Source: Clostridiales bacterium
GTDB lineage: Bacteria > Bacillota > Clostridia > Christensenellales > Aristaeellaceae
Direction: 5' to 3'
Assembly (NCBI GenBank): GCA_012837965.1
Contig: DUQF01000006.1
Span: forward strand, 1 to 64,000
Length of the DNA stretch: 64,000 nt
The position numbers were made by a program, and so were the translations under genes. Shown one piece after another: positions 24,369 through 34,084 of this stretch. Within the stretch, counting starts at the first letter, position 1, and each line of letters starts with the position of its first letter. Below the pieces are notes generated by a model, which made no database searches, was not told the DNA's origin, and was given only the letters and a program-made list of their open reading frames with translations.

Positions 24369-25577
24369 TTAGGCCTGCACCAACACCTTCACCGCTTCGG
24401 GCAGGATCAGCTTGCCATCGACACGCTGGGAGGCAAGGAAACCCACCTGACCAGTCGGAGCATAGAGTTCATTCAGGCGCTTAAATGAACGGCCTTCACG
24501 GTCGGCTACCCAGTAGTAGCCGAGATCACCGAACAGAATGGTCTTGCTGCCGGTAGTCAAGGCAGGCATGAATCCGGAGGTATATACCGGACGGTTCAGA
24601 ATGGTATCGGGGGTTCCGGCAGTCACGGAGGGCTGCCAGATGTAGTCGCCTGCGCCGTTCTTGAGTTTGCGCAGTGCTTTCACCGTGCTGTCGTTCATGA
24701 TGAACACAGCATTTCTGCGATAGGGAGAGCGCAGGGAGTAGAACAGATCCATGACCTCATCAAAGGTTACGGCATCCGTTTTCGCGGCGGTAACGCCCGT
24801 CTGTGCGCCGCCGGTGGCAGCCAGAATGCCCAGCGGTTTTCCGGTACCATTGCCGGTAAAGAAGGCTTCTTCCTCGGCAGCGCCGATACGGCGAGCAAAC
24901 TCTTTGGCGATGTAGCTGGGCATATCGAATACAGAATCGTTGAGAAGCTCCTCGCTGATTTTGATCATGGTCGCCAGCTTATACGCGCCAATGGACACCT
25001 GGCCGAAGGCATCGTCGCTTTCAGGGTACTGGGCTTCTTCGTCGATCCACTGTGCAGTGCCTTTGGACGCGACGACAGGAATCTTCCGATCGCCGGAAGA
25101 GGTATGAATCACATGCGCCAGCTGACGGAATATGTTCTGTTCTTCCAGTGCTTCAATAAGAGTGTGTTCGTACTCGTCAGGGACCAGATAGCCGCCCTCG
25201 GAATCGGTGCCGACTTCCAGCGCATTCATCACCTCATGAGGCACAGACTTGCTGCGCATAGTACGCCAGAAGTTGGTGGTGTAATCACGGGTACCACGCC
25301 CTGTCTTGCTTTCAGCTACTTCTTCTTTCGGGTGCATAATCGGAGTGGAAACCAAGGGCCTGCTGGTTGCGCGGGACATCTCCACGTCAAGGGCTTCCAG
25401 CTTCTCCAGACGGACGATTTCCTTGCCGAGTTTGTCCACATCATCGATCATTTTGTTGTAGATGCTGTCATCCTCGGCTGACAACAGACCGTCAGTTCCG
25501 CGATGGCTATCGAGGAAAGCCTTAGCGGCGTTCCAGGCATTCAGGCGCTTTTCGCGCATTTCCATGAGTTCTTTCAT
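24369..25577 (-). CDS. Major capsid protein, HK97 family
   Basis: A 402-aa HK97-fold capsid protein. Residues 1 to about 105 form the charged helical delta/scaffold domain removed by the neighbouring protease. The mature part contains GTDSEGGYLVPDEYEHTLIEALEEQNIFRQLA and VFIMNDSTVKALRKLK, typical of the family. Strong site AAGGAGG before the ATG. Confidence 0.95.
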   Translation of the reverse strand: MKELMEMREKRLNAWNAAKAFLDSHRGTDGLLSAEDDSIYNKMIDDVDKLGKEIVRLEKLEALDVEMSRATSRPLVSTPIMHPKEEVAESKTGRGTRDYTTNFWRTMRSKSVPHEVMNALEVGTDSEGGYLVPDEYEHTLIEALEEQNIFRQLAHVIHTSSGDRKIPVVASKGTAQWIDEEAQYPESDDAFGQVSIGAYKLATMIKISEELLNDSVFDMPSYIAKEFARRIGAAEEEAFFTGNGTGKPLGILAATGGAQTGVTAAKTDAVTFDEVMDLFYSLRSPYRRNAVFIMNDSTVKALRKLKNGAGDYIWQPSVTAGTPDTILNRPVYTSGFMPALTTGSKTILFGDLGYYWVADREGRSFKRLNELYAPTGQVGFLASQRVDGKLILPEAVKVLVQA

Positions 25578-25590
25578 TCATTCTTCCTCC

Positions 25591-26304
25591 TTAAAGGTAT
25601 TTAATTTGCTGCAGCTTTTTGTCATAGTCCGCTGCATTTACACGGGTGTCTGTTGGTTTTTCTTCCGGCTTGGGAACAGAAGCCAGCAGACGATTCATGA
25701 GGTGTGCCGCTGCCGTTTTCCGGGCAAAAGAAAAGCCCGACATGTTGTCAGGCTCTTGGGTTCCGGAGGTGTAGAGGACTTCATCGCAGAAGCCAAGCTC
25801 TTTAGCCCTCCACGCATTCATCCATGTTTCGCTGTCCATTAGGTGGGATAGCTTGGAACGGGACAGGCCGGTTTTGATTTCGTATGCGTTGATAATGCTT
25901 TCCTTCACCTCGTCCAGCAGCTGAATGGCTTTCTGCATTTCTGCGGAATCGCCCTGGGCTATGGTAAAAGGATTGTGGATCATCATCATACTGGTCGGGC
26001 TCATGCACACCCGTGTTCCAGCCATGGCGATTACGGAAGCAGCAGAGGCTGCCATACCATCAATCTGCACCGTCACATCATGGGGATAATCCATAAGCAT
26101 GGTGTAGATTTGGCTGGCCGCAATGCAGTCGCCGCCGGGCGAATTGATATGAAGGGTGATCGGTCCTTTGCCGGAAAAGAGTTCTTTCTTAAAGGCTGCG
26201 GGGGTAATATCATCCGCGAACCAGCTCTCTTCAGCGATCACGCCCTCCAGAAACAGGGTGCGAGTTTCATCTTCATCGCGAGCCCAGTTCCAGAACTTTT
26301 TCAT
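25591..26304 (-). CDS. Head maturation protease, ClpP-like
   Basis: A 237-aa S14-family protease. Ser87 lies in IDGMAASAASVIAMAG, His110 in MMMIHNPFT, and INSPGGD is the oxyanion region. It processes the capsid delta domain. The C-terminal about 40 residues are a poorly conserved tail. It overlaps the portal stop by 4 nt. Confidence 0.93.
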   Translation of the reverse strand: MKKFWNWARDEDETRTLFLEGVIAEESWFADDITPAAFKKELFSGKGPITLHINSPGGDCIAASQIYTMLMDYPHDVTVQIDGMAASAASVIAMAGTRVCMSPTSMMMIHNPFTIAQGDSAEMQKAIQLLDEVKESIINAYEIKTGLSRSKLSHLMDSETWMNAWRAKELGFCDEVLYTSGTQEPDNMSGFSFARKTAAAHLMNRLLASVPKPEEKPTDTRVNAADYDKKLQQIKYL

Positions 26305-27509
26305 TTCGTAGGCTCCTTTCTTGCTTGATCAATGGGGATCATGTTGCCGTTGACAAGGTAAGCGTTGCCGCCTTCCGCGTCAGAGATGGGGTTGAGGTTT
26401 TCCAGTTCCCGGATATCATTGGCGCTCATCCAACCGTTTTGCCGTGCAATGGCATAGCCTTCCATACGGGACTTATAGTCCCCGCGCATCAGACCGTCGA
26501 TATTGAACTGCACATAAAAGCACCCTTTCTCCTGGATGGAAAAAAGGGCACGATTCATGGACTGTTCGATTCGGACAAGCCAAGGTCGGATGCTATGAAC
26601 GGCAAAGTCAATGCTTTGATGCTCAATGTTCGAGAAAGTGGCGTGCTCCAGGTTGCCGACCAGATGCGGCGGTACCCTGAAGATTCGGCAGATCTCATCC
26701 ACTTGAAACTTTCGTGTTTCGAGGAACTGCGCCTCATTATTTGGAATGCTCAGGGGCGAGAAGGTCATGCCTTCTTCAAGAATAGCGACACGGTTAGCAT
26801 TGGATGAACCGCCATAGGCACTATTCCAACTGTCTCTGACGGCCTTCGGATTCTTCACCGTATTGGGGTGAGTCAGGATGCCGGAGGGCCGTGCGCCGTT
26901 GGAGAAGAATTTGCTGCCATACTCCTCGGACGCGATACCTAAGCCGATGGCGCTTTTCTCCAGGGCGATGGGGCTGTAACCCATCACACCGTCAAAGCCA
27001 AGGCCGGGGATATGAAGGATGTCCTGCGGCTTGATAGAAACGGTCTTTCCATCGCTGGTTGTGTAGGTGTATTTCAGGGCTCCTTTATTATCCCTATCTA
27101 CATTCATGCGATCCGGAAGCAAGGGGTACAGACCGACAACCTGGTTTTTTCCGTTACGGATAATCTGACTGTAACTGTTGCCATATAGGAGCAGGTGTGC
27201 CAGCATGACCTCCCTGAAAACGAAGGATGTCATTTCGCTGTTGGGTTCGTCATGAAGCAGTCGATACAGTGGATGCTCCGTCGCTTTCTGGTTGCCGTCC
27301 GGTTTGCTTTCATATACGCCTAGCGGAAGACTGGCCACCGTTTCCGAGATGACGCGCACACAGGCATATACCGTAGACAGTTGGATGGCTGTCTGCGCCG
27401 TGACAGGTTTGCCTGCGCCGCTAATGCCGAAATAAAAAACAGGCGCGGCGGACACCGCATCCTGAGGCTTATCCCGCGCACGGAACAAGTTGGTGAAGGG
27501 GTTTTTCAT
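26301..27509 (-). CDS. Portal protein, HK97 family
   Basis: A 402-aa portal protein. Landmarks are TVYACVRVISETVASLPLGVYE, HPLYRLLHDEPN, LLLYGNSYSQIIRN and FRVPPHLVGNLEHATFSNIEHQ. It forms the dodecameric DNA channel. The ATG preceded by GGAGGAAAAAAGA was chosen over one five codons upstream. An Abi_2 gene on the other strand now separates it from the terminase/HNH genes. Confidence 0.94.
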   Translation of the reverse strand: MKNPFTNLFRARDKPQDAVSAAPVFYFGISGAGKPVTAQTAIQLSTVYACVRVISETVASLPLGVYESKPDGNQKATEHPLYRLLHDEPNSEMTSFVFREVMLAHLLLYGNSYSQIIRNGKNQVVGLYPLLPDRMNVDRDNKGALKYTYTTSDGKTVSIKPQDILHIPGLGFDGVMGYSPIALEKSAIGLGIASEEYGSKFFSNGARPSGILTHPNTVKNPKAVRDSWNSAYGGSSNANRVAILEEGMTFSPLSIPNNEAQFLETRKFQVDEICRIFRVPPHLVGNLEHATFSNIEHQSIDFAVHSIRPWLVRIEQSMNRALFSIQEKGCFYVQFNIDGLMRGDYKSRMEGYAIARQNGWMSANDIRELENLNPISDAEGGNAYLVNGNMIPIDQARKEPTK

Positions 27510-27632
27510 TCTTTTTTCCTCCATAGAAGAAGAGACGTTCGGTTAGCTGGATGCCCTTTGCATTTTCCACAATAATATCATGCTTAGAATTTTCTCTTGA
27601 ATCGTCTTACCATTCGGATAATTTATGCTACG

Positions 27633-27661
27633 GTGACAAAGAATTCCTTCGGTGTTATAAT
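27633..27661 (+). promoter_or_regulatory. Promoter of Abi_2 gene
   Basis: GTGACA (27633-27638) and TATAAT (27656-27661) with 17-bp spacing, about 85 nt before the gene. It gives the cargo gene expression independent of the late operon. Confidence 0.6.
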
Positions 27662-27747
27662 ACTAAAGTCCATATTGCATAGCGATACAAATAGGGATAA
27701 AAACGCATTTTCACGCTAATATGACATTTTAATGCGGAGGACTTCAC

Positions 27748-28737
27748 TTGAGTATTAATCTTCGGGCAGAGAAACCCAAAAAGACTGCACAAGAGCTTGT
27801 GACCTTGCTCAGAGAAGAAAAAGGTGTAACTTTCTCTGTTATGAGTGAAGAAGCGGCGATAAACTATTTATCAAAGAGGAACAATTATCTGCGAACAGCT
27901 TCTTACAGGAAGAATTATCCAAAGTACCGTCAAACTGAGAACAAAGGGAAATACATCAATTTAGACTTTGCTTACCTGGTGGAGCTTTCAACAATTGACC
28001 ATCATCTGCGAACGATCTTGCTGAAGATGTGTATTAATATTGAGCATGCAATGAAGGTAATGCTTGTGGAAACTGTTTCTCAGGCAGAGAGGGAAGATGG
28101 ATATCAGATAATAGACGATTTTATCAGAGAGTGTCCATCAGTCTTATCAGATATAGCAAAAAAAGCTGATGCCGTTTTCACGAAAGATTTGATTAACAAA
28201 TATTTCGATATATGCTATGTAATAGATGAGGGTTCAACTCTCCGAACCGACGTACTTAAATCTAATTGTCCAATTTGGGTCTTTATGGAAATAATAGATT
28301 TTGGCATGTTGACCCGCTTCTATCAATTCTGCATTAAAAGAGGTTTGCTCTCCAGCAATCAACTTCCAACAAAAGTGCTTAATCCTGTAAGAAGTTTGCG
28401 AAATGCATGTGCACATAATAATTGCTTGTTGAATAATCTGGAAGCGGCTTCCGATACAGCACCGCCTGAAATCATCTCCCAGTTCGTTGCTAGTCTATCA
28501 GATATCCCCAAAGTTGGGCGTAAAAAGAAACTGTCTTGCCGACCAATTTTGGAAATTGTTTCTATGCTTTACGCATACAAGAATGTTGTTTCATCAGGGA
28601 ACTACGATACAGATATGAAGGAACTAAAAGTATTTGCTGATGATAGAATGATGAAGAATATAGTTTATTTTTCATCCAATCTTCTGGTCACATCATCACT
28701 TGAATTCCTCCAAAAAACCATTGACAATCTTATTTGA
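27748..28737 (+). CDS. Abi_2 family abortive-infection protein
   Basis: A 329-aa protein of the AbiD/AbiF (Abi_2) family. The N-terminal SEEAAINYLSKRNNYLR matches the usual family start and LVELSTIDHHLRTILLKMCINIEHAMK the core. RNACAHNN at 218-223 gives the R-x4-H motif of HEPN ribonucleases. A TTG start follows GCGGAGG. The gene has its own promoter and terminator, lies antisense between portal and HNH, and has lower GC than its neighbours. It likely protects the lysogen against other phages by RNA cleavage (inference). Confidence 0.85.
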   Translation: MSINLRAEKPKKTAQELVTLLREEKGVTFSVMSEEAAINYLSKRNNYLRTASYRKNYPKYRQTENKGKYINLDFAYLVELSTIDHHLRTILLKMCINIEHAMKVMLVETVSQAEREDGYQIIDDFIRECPSVLSDIAKKADAVFTKDLINKYFDICYVIDEGSTLRTDVLKSNCPIWVFMEIIDFGMLTRFYQFCIKRGLLSSNQLPTKVLNPVRSLRNACAHNNCLLNNLEAASDTAPPEIISQFVASLSDIPKVGRKKKLSCRPILEIVSMLYAYKNVVSSGNYDTDMKELKVFADDRMMKNIVYFSSNLLVTSSLEFLQKTIDNLI

Positions 28738-28795
28738 TTGCCGTATACTTAATCCGTTATAAGGACGTGAGCTCTCACAAAGAGTGATCGTACGC

Positions 28796-28830
28796 AAGGA
28801 CAATGCCTGCATTGTCCTTGATTTATTTTA
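28796..28830 (+). terminator. Terminator of Abi_2 gene
   Basis: AAGGACAATGC and GCATTGTCCTT form a perfect 11-bp stem with a 2-nt loop, followed by a T-rich stretch. Confidence 0.85.
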
Positions 28831-28837
28831 GAGACCA

Positions 28838-29179
28838 CTACTGTCCGCTTCCAGTTTTCCTATCGTGACATTCCTTACAGAGCGGCTGCCAGTTACCTTC
28901 ATCCCAGAAAATATTTCGGTCACCTCTGTGCGGAATGATATGATCGACTACCGTTGCTGGGGTGAGTTTCCCTTGAGCACGGCAGAAAGCGCATAATGGA
29001 TGTTCTTTTAAGAAGATAGCTCTGGCCTTACGCCAGCGAAAGTTGTAACCACGTGCATCAGCACCGCCGCGCAGTCGGTCTCCTGACCATTCCATATGAT
29101 CCTTACAGAATACTTGACCCTGCTCGCAGAAACCGGAACATCCGGGATAGCGGCAGGGTCTTTTGGGTTTATATGGCAT
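28838..29179 (-). CDS. HNH endonuclease
   Basis: A 113-aa protein with a Cys-rich N-terminus (CRYPGCSGFCEQGQVFCKDH) and the HNH core: CAFC, VVDHIIPHRGD, NWQPLCKECHDRKT. In HK97-type phages an HNH protein encoded beside the terminase assists packaging-site cleavage. It is transcribed with TerS and TerL. Confidence 0.92.
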   Translation of the reverse strand: MPYKPKRPCRYPGCSGFCEQGQVFCKDHMEWSGDRLRGGADARGYNFRWRKARAIFLKEHPLCAFCRAQGKLTPATVVDHIIPHRGDRNIFWDEGNWQPLCKECHDRKTGSGQ

Positions 29180-29190
29180 TTTGTTTCCTC

Positions 29191-30741
29191 CTAAATGATA
29201 AGCAGCCCGCGGGTGTCATACACAGATTCACCGTTCTGATTTTTCATGGCACGGTCAAGTGCCATCACCAATGCAACCGCACCATCGACCTTTTCCGTGG
29301 ACTTTTCCTTGTCGATTTTTAGGTTGCCTGCGGGATCTGTTCTTACGAAAACATTGTCCACGTTCCAGCGAAGCACCGGATGCCCGCCGTGATTCAGCTT
29401 TCGTTCCAGCACAATGCGCATCAGTTCTTTTGTCGGAGGGCTCATGTCTCGGAATCCCTGACCGAACGGAACCATGTTGAAACCATCATCTTCAAGCGTT
29501 TGTACCATCATGGTGGCGTTCCGGCGGTCATATGCGATCTCACGGATATTGAACCGCTCACCCAGCTGAAGGATAAACTTTTCAATGAAACCATAATGAA
29601 CCACATTGCCTTCCGTGGTATGGATTAAACCTTGATGCTCCCACTTGTCATACATAACATGGTCACGCCGGACGCGCAGCTGCAGTGTATCTTTCGGCAG
29701 CCAGAAGTGTGGAACAACGATATACTGTTCATCTTCATCTCGTGGAGGAAAGACCAACACCATAGCGGTCAAGTCGCTGGTGGAGGATAAGTCCAAGCCA
29801 GCGTAACAAGCTCGGCCCTCCAGTTCATCCTCATTAACCGCTCCGCCGCATTCATCCCATTTATCCATCGGCATCCATCGGACGGACTGCTTGACCCATT
29901 GGTTCAGACGAAGCTGTCGGAACATGTTTTCATCCGCTGGCGTTTCCTGAGCTTTTCGGAAGGCATCACGTACCTTGTCAATGGCAATGGTATGCCCCAA
30001 GGATGGATTGGCTTTGTACCAGTTCTTTTCATCCGTCCAGTCTGCGTCATCCGGCAGACCGTATAGCACAGGATAAAAGCGCGGGTCGTCCTTGCGGCCT
30101 TCGATAATATCCAGTGCTTTCTGATGAACCTCCCAGCAAATGGATTCCCGGTCGGTACCAGCTGTAGTCAAGAAAAACCACAACGGCTGTTTCCGAGCAT
30201 CGCCGGAACCCTGCGTCATGACATCATATAAGGCACGTGTCGGCTGTGTATGAAGCTCATCAAAGATGCAGGCGCTTACGTTCAGACCGTGCTTGGTGGC
30301 AACCTCGCTGGACAACACCTGATAAATACTTCCGGTTGGTTGAAAAAACATCCGCTTTGTAGAAGGAATGATTTTGATCCGCTTGCTGAGCGCGGGAGAT
30401 TGCTTTACCATGTCTACAGCCACATCAAAGACAATGGCAGCCTGCTGACGGTCACTGGCGCATGAGTAAACCTCCGCCCGCCACTCGTCATCATTGCACA
30501 GCATGTTCAGCGCAATCGCCGCGCCAAGTTCTGACTTTCCGTTCTTCTTGGGTATTTCGATGTATGCGGTATTGTACTGCCGCATGGACGGATCTTCATC
30601 ACGGACAGTACCGAACACATCTCGGATAACCTTTTTTTGCCAGGGCAGCAGCTTGAACGGTCTCCCGTGGAACTCACCCTTGGTATGCCGCAGGCATTCA
30701 ATGAACTGTGTTACCCGTCGGGCTTTGGCTTCACTGAACAT
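29191..30741 (-). CDS. Terminase large subunit
   Basis: A 516-aa packaging motor. The ATPase P-loop is PKKNGKS (64-70) and Walker B/DE is ACIFDELHTQ (Asp161-Glu162). The C-terminal RNase-H-like nuclease has its Asp in YAGLDLSSTSDLTA (about 310) and further acids near the end (KSTEKVDGAVALVMALD). Terminase_1 family. It overlaps TerS by 11 nt. Confidence 0.95.
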   Translation of the reverse strand: MFSEAKARRVTQFIECLRHTKGEFHGRPFKLLPWQKKVIRDVFGTVRDEDPSMRQYNTAYIEIPKKNGKSELGAAIALNMLCNDDEWRAEVYSCASDRQQAAIVFDVAVDMVKQSPALSKRIKIIPSTKRMFFQPTGSIYQVLSSEVATKHGLNVSACIFDELHTQPTRALYDVMTQGSGDARKQPLWFFLTTAGTDRESICWEVHQKALDIIEGRKDDPRFYPVLYGLPDDADWTDEKNWYKANPSLGHTIAIDKVRDAFRKAQETPADENMFRQLRLNQWVKQSVRWMPMDKWDECGGAVNEDELEGRACYAGLDLSSTSDLTAMVLVFPPRDEDEQYIVVPHFWLPKDTLQLRVRRDHVMYDKWEHQGLIHTTEGNVVHYGFIEKFILQLGERFNIREIAYDRRNATMMVQTLEDDGFNMVPFGQGFRDMSPPTKELMRIVLERKLNHGGHPVLRWNVDNVFVRTDPAGNLKIDKEKSTEKVDGAVALVMALDRAMKNQNGESVYDTRGLLII

Positions 30742-31225
30742 CCTGCCAGCCTCCCTTCAGGACGGACTCCATCGGGTCATCCATATCGGACTTATCTCCT
30801 CCGCCTGCATATAGCCGCGCTCGACTTGCAGGTGTTAGGCCGAACTCCGAACAGAAGGACTGCATGATTTTTAGATTCTGCATAGCAATAGACACCTGCG
30901 GAACCTGCTGTACATAGCCGGACGGTGTTTTAAAGATGGTTCCGTGCTTTGTCATAAATTCTTCAGCCTCTCGCCAGCGGGCGTATGCCTGACAATAACC
31001 TGCGAAGGCTTCTATGTCATGCTCTGTCAGCACGCCCATCGCAGTCAGGGAAGGAGCCAGACGCTTCCATTCCTTTTTCGCTTCCGGCATCAGCCAGGAC
31101 GGACATCGGAGGTTCTCCTGCGACGGGATGGGCTCATCCTTGTTCAAGGGTCGTCTGCCTTTGCCACGGTCGCCTTCCAGCACTTTGATTGCCGTGGGCA
31201 GGGGCTTTCTTCCTCGTGTCGCCAT
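30731..31225 (-). CDS. Terminase small subunit, P27 family
   Basis: A 164-aa protein starting MATRGRKPLPTAIKVLEGDRGKGRRPLN, typical of P27-type small terminases that recognise phage DNA for packaging. GGAGGAGG precedes the ATG. First gene of the packaging/head operon in this strand. Confidence 0.92.
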   Translation of the reverse strand: MATRGRKPLPTAIKVLEGDRGKGRRPLNKDEPIPSQENLRCPSWLMPEAKKEWKRLAPSLTAMGVLTEHDIEAFAGYCQAYARWREAEEFMTKHGTIFKTPSGYVQQVPQVSIAMQNLKIMQSFCSEFGLTPASRARLYAGGGDKSDMDDPMESVLKGGWQDVQ

Positions 31226-31261
31226 AAAGCGTCACCTCCTCCCTTAAATATGAGTTGCTTT

Positions 31262-32512
31262 TCAAAGTGTAATATGAGTTATTACGTCCTCATAGGAAAT
31301 ATCTTCACCGTTGCGAAGCACCTTGCATTCCGCATCCGGATATTCGGTATGGAACCTTTCAACGATAACGGTTGCATATTTCGGGTCAAGCTCCATGGTT
31401 TTGCAGATGCGATCAGTCTGTTCACAGGCAATCAGCGTACTGCCGCTGCCACCGAATAAATCCATCACAACAGCATTGGGTGCAGAGCTGTTTTTAATTG
31501 GGTAGCAGAGCAATGGAATCGGCTTCATGGTCGGATGGTCAGCACTTTTCCTTGGCTTATCAAAGTTCCATATCGTAGACTGCTTCCGGTCAGAGAACCA
31601 TTTATGCTTGCCATTGGGCAGCCAGCCGTATAGCACCGGTTCATGCTGCCATTGATACGGACTGCGGCCAAGCACCAGGCTGTTCTTTACCCAAATGCAA
31701 ACGCCGGAAATATGAAAGCCGGACTCTTTGAAAGCCCGGCGAAAGTTCAATCCTTCAGTGTCCGCATGGAAGATGTATGCGCTGCTGCCTTCAGCCATAT
31801 GCGCGGCCATGTTCTTAAAAGCTGCCAAGAGGAAGGAGAAAAACTGCTCGTCAGCCATGCTGTCATTTTTGATTTTCTTCCCGTCAGCGGATTCATACGC
31901 GACATTATAAGGCGGGTCGGTGACAATCAGGTTTGCTTTGGTTCCATCCATGAGCAATTCCACGGCATATGGATCCGTGCTGTCCCCGCACATCATGCGG
32001 TGCCTGCCAAGCGTCCAGATGTCGCCGGTCTTTACATACGGAGCAATTTGCTCCGGGTCGAGGTCACAGTCGTCATCGTGCACATCCTTGTCATGCACCT
32101 TGGAAAAGAGGTCATCTACCTCAGCAGCATCAAAGCCTGTCGCTCCCAGGTCATAACCGGACAACTGCAGCTCCTGCAGCAAATCCGCCAAGGCAATGGG
32201 TTCCCAATCACCAGTCGCTTTGTTCAGTGCAATATTCAAAGCCTTTTCATCTGCGGGGTTCTCAATGTGTACCACAACGCAGTCCACTTCACTTACCCCT
32301 TCGGCTTTTAGTACTTTATAGCGTTGATGTCCGCCCACGATGTTGCCCGTGACCTCATTCCAAACGATGGGGTCAACATACCCAAAGTCGTGCAGGCTGC
32401 GCTTGATTTTCTCATACGCAGGATCACCGGGCTTCAGGTCTTTTCTGGGGTTATATTTGGCAGGCTTCAACCGGTCAATCGGCATCCTCTGCATGTTCAG
32501 ATTCGTATTCAT
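31262..32512 (-). CDS. ParB-fused DNA methyltransferase (beta class)
   Basis: A 416-aa protein. The N-terminal ParB-like nuclease/DNA-binding domain (about 5-110) contains NPRKDLKPGDPAYE and IVGGHQRYKVLKAEG. The methyltransferase domain carries motif IV IVTDPPYN (about 200), then motif X HPTMKPIPLLCYPI and motif I VMDLFGGSGST near the C-terminus, the beta-class N6-adenine or N4-cytosine order. It is common just upstream of terminases in clostridial phages, where it probably protects or marks phage DNA. GGAGG 6 nt before the chosen ATG. Confidence 0.92.
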   Translation of the reverse strand: MNTNLNMQRMPIDRLKPAKYNPRKDLKPGDPAYEKIKRSLHDFGYVDPIVWNEVTGNIVGGHQRYKVLKAEGVSEVDCVVVHIENPADEKALNIALNKATGDWEPIALADLLQELQLSGYDLGATGFDAAEVDDLFSKVHDKDVHDDDCDLDPEQIAPYVKTGDIWTLGRHRMMCGDSTDPYAVELLMDGTKANLIVTDPPYNVAYESADGKKIKNDSMADEQFFSFLLAAFKNMAAHMAEGSSAYIFHADTEGLNFRRAFKESGFHISGVCIWVKNSLVLGRSPYQWQHEPVLYGWLPNGKHKWFSDRKQSTIWNFDKPRKSADHPTMKPIPLLCYPIKNSSAPNAVVMDLFGGSGSTLIACEQTDRICKTMELDPKYATVIVERFHTEYPDAECKVLRNGEDISYEDVITHITL

Positions 32513-32557
32513 CAAGCACCTCCAATGCAAGATACAGGTCAAGATAACAGTCAAGTC

Positions 32558-32580
32558 ACCGTCCTTCGGGGCGGTTTTTT
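32558..32580 (+). terminator. Terminator facing rightward
   Basis: ACCGTCC-TTCG-GGGCGGT forms a 7-bp stem followed by TTTTTT. No plus-strand gene ends here. It may block antisense read-through from the region covered by the minus-strand methyltransferase. Confidence 0.7.
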
Positions 32581-32639
32581 ATTGTCCGCGCAGGCTGATA
32601 CCCCCACCCCCTAATTTGTCGGAAATTCACGCGTGAGGG

Positions 32640-33050
32640 GGGCGCGGTCTCCTAAAATGCACTCCCAGAGATTCAATCCCCCCCTCCCCATTGGGCGCGC
32701 GGAAGGCCCGGGCGGGCTGGTGTGTTTTTTGACGGGTGGGGCCACCGGTTCAGTCGCGGTTCCGGCGGGCGTTTTTTTGCGCGGCGGGTCGGGCCGGGCT
32801 ACCAGTTGCTGCGGGTTTTTGCGGTTGGTTTTTTTGCACAAAAAAAGGCGGCGGTTGGCGCGAAAAAAAGCCGCCACGCGCATGTATTAGGAAGCCGCCC
32901 GATTGTGACGAAAGTGCGACAAAAAGATAAGCCTTCCGTCCCGAAAAGATATCAGAAACGTTGTTGCTATGCCGGGCGGTTTGAGTGATGGATGTGTTGC
33001 GGGCGAAAAAACCGCACCGGGCGGGCGGGAAAAGCCGCCGCCGGAAAGGA
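32640..33050. other. GC-rich non-coding stretch with T/A tracts
   Basis: Composition changes sharply to G/C-rich DNA interspersed with runs of seven T or A. Open frames here have unnatural composition and no ribosome site. On the minus strand GGCGGC...GCCGCC followed by TTTTTTT (about 32847-32876) could terminate. It acts as the leader of the amidoligase cassette and looks foreign to the rest of the phage. Confidence 0.5.
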
Positions 33051-33058
33051 GCCTTTTC

Positions 33059-33952
33059 ATGAAAAACCAGACGTTCGGTATCGAGGTAGAAGTGAACCGC
33101 ATCACGCGAAAGCGGGCCGCGCAGGTGGTCGCGGAAACCCTCGGTGAAGGCGCGACCTTCAGACACATCGGGGGCACGTACGACGCTTGGGAGGTCACCG
33201 CGGCGGACGGGCGGCGGTGGAAGCTGGTCAGCGACGCAAGCATCGCCGGGCCGCGCGACCAGGGCACAGAATTCGTCAGCCCCATTTGCCGGTGGGAAGA
33301 CATCGAAACTGTGCAGGCCTGCGTGCGGGCACTGCGGGCCGCCGGGGCACACGCTGACCCTTCCTGCGGCATCCACGTGCACATTGGTCTGGGTGCACAC
33401 ACGCCCAAAACCCTGCGGAACCTGGTCAACCTGGTCAACGCCAAGGAGGACCTTTTGACCCAAGCCCTCCGGGTTAGCCCGGAACGCCGGGCGCGATGGT
33501 GCCTTCCGGTCGACCAGGACTTCCTTCAAGCCCTGAACCGCCGCCGCCCGACCAGCTCCGAGGAATTCGCCCGGCTTTGGTACGCCGACCAGGATTGGGA
33601 ACACCGCGCCCACCAGCATTACGACCAAAGCCGCTACCACCTGCTGAACCTGCACAGTGTGTTCCAAAAGGGCACCATTGAGTTCCGGGCCTTCAACAGC
33701 ACACTTCACGCGGGCGAAATCAAGGCCTACATCCAGCTGTGCATGGCGATTTCCCACCAAGCCCTCACGGTAAGCACAGCGAGCCCGCGCCGCACAGAAA
33801 CCGACAACCCCGCCTACACCTTCCGGTGCTGGCTCCTGCGGCTGGAAATGAACGGCGATGAATTTAAAACCGCCCGGAAACACCTGCTCAAGCACCTGCC
33901 CGGAAACGCCGCTTGGCGAAACGGCGCAGAAACGACACGCCGGGCTTCCTAA
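33059..33952 (+). CDS. Amidoligase (Amidoligase_2 family)
   Basis: A 297-aa enzyme of the glutamine-synthetase-like amidoligase fold. FGIEVEVNR at the N-terminus gives Glu9 and Glu11, followed by DQGTEFVSP (about 67-74), CGIHVHIGL (His106, His108) and KGTIEFRAFNSTLHAGEI (about 205-220). The family joins amino groups to carboxylates using ATP. AAAGGAG lies 7 nt before the ATG. Its GC content is well above the neighbouring phage genes. It heads a plus-strand cassette ending with a gamma-glutamylcyclotransferase, a pairing known for this family and thought to make and break gamma-glutamyl linkages. Confidence 0.87.
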   Translation: MKNQTFGIEVEVNRITRKRAAQVVAETLGEGATFRHIGGTYDAWEVTAADGRRWKLVSDASIAGPRDQGTEFVSPICRWEDIETVQACVRALRAAGAHADPSCGIHVHIGLGAHTPKTLRNLVNLVNAKEDLLTQALRVSPERRARWCLPVDQDFLQALNRRRPTSSEEFARLWYADQDWEHRAHQHYDQSRYHLLNLHSVFQKGTIEFRAFNSTLHAGEIKAYIQLCMAISHQALTVSTASPRRTETDNPAYTFRCWLLRLEMNGDEFKTARKHLLKHLPGNAAWRNGAETTRRAS

Positions 33953-34084
33953 GGAGGCACAGTTTTGAAATCAACCCGCCTGATGAGCGCCCGGCGGTAC
34001 CGGGCCGAAACCGGGCATGCAAAGCTCGGTCGCGGGAAACCGCTTTCAAATCAAGCAGGGCACATAGCCCAGAAAGGACACACC

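Noticed and set aside
32750..33895. 381-aa minus-strand frame opposite the amidoligase
   Set aside because: Shadow frame produced by high GC. It lacks a ribosome site and family features, while the plus-strand frame has clear amidoligase motifs.
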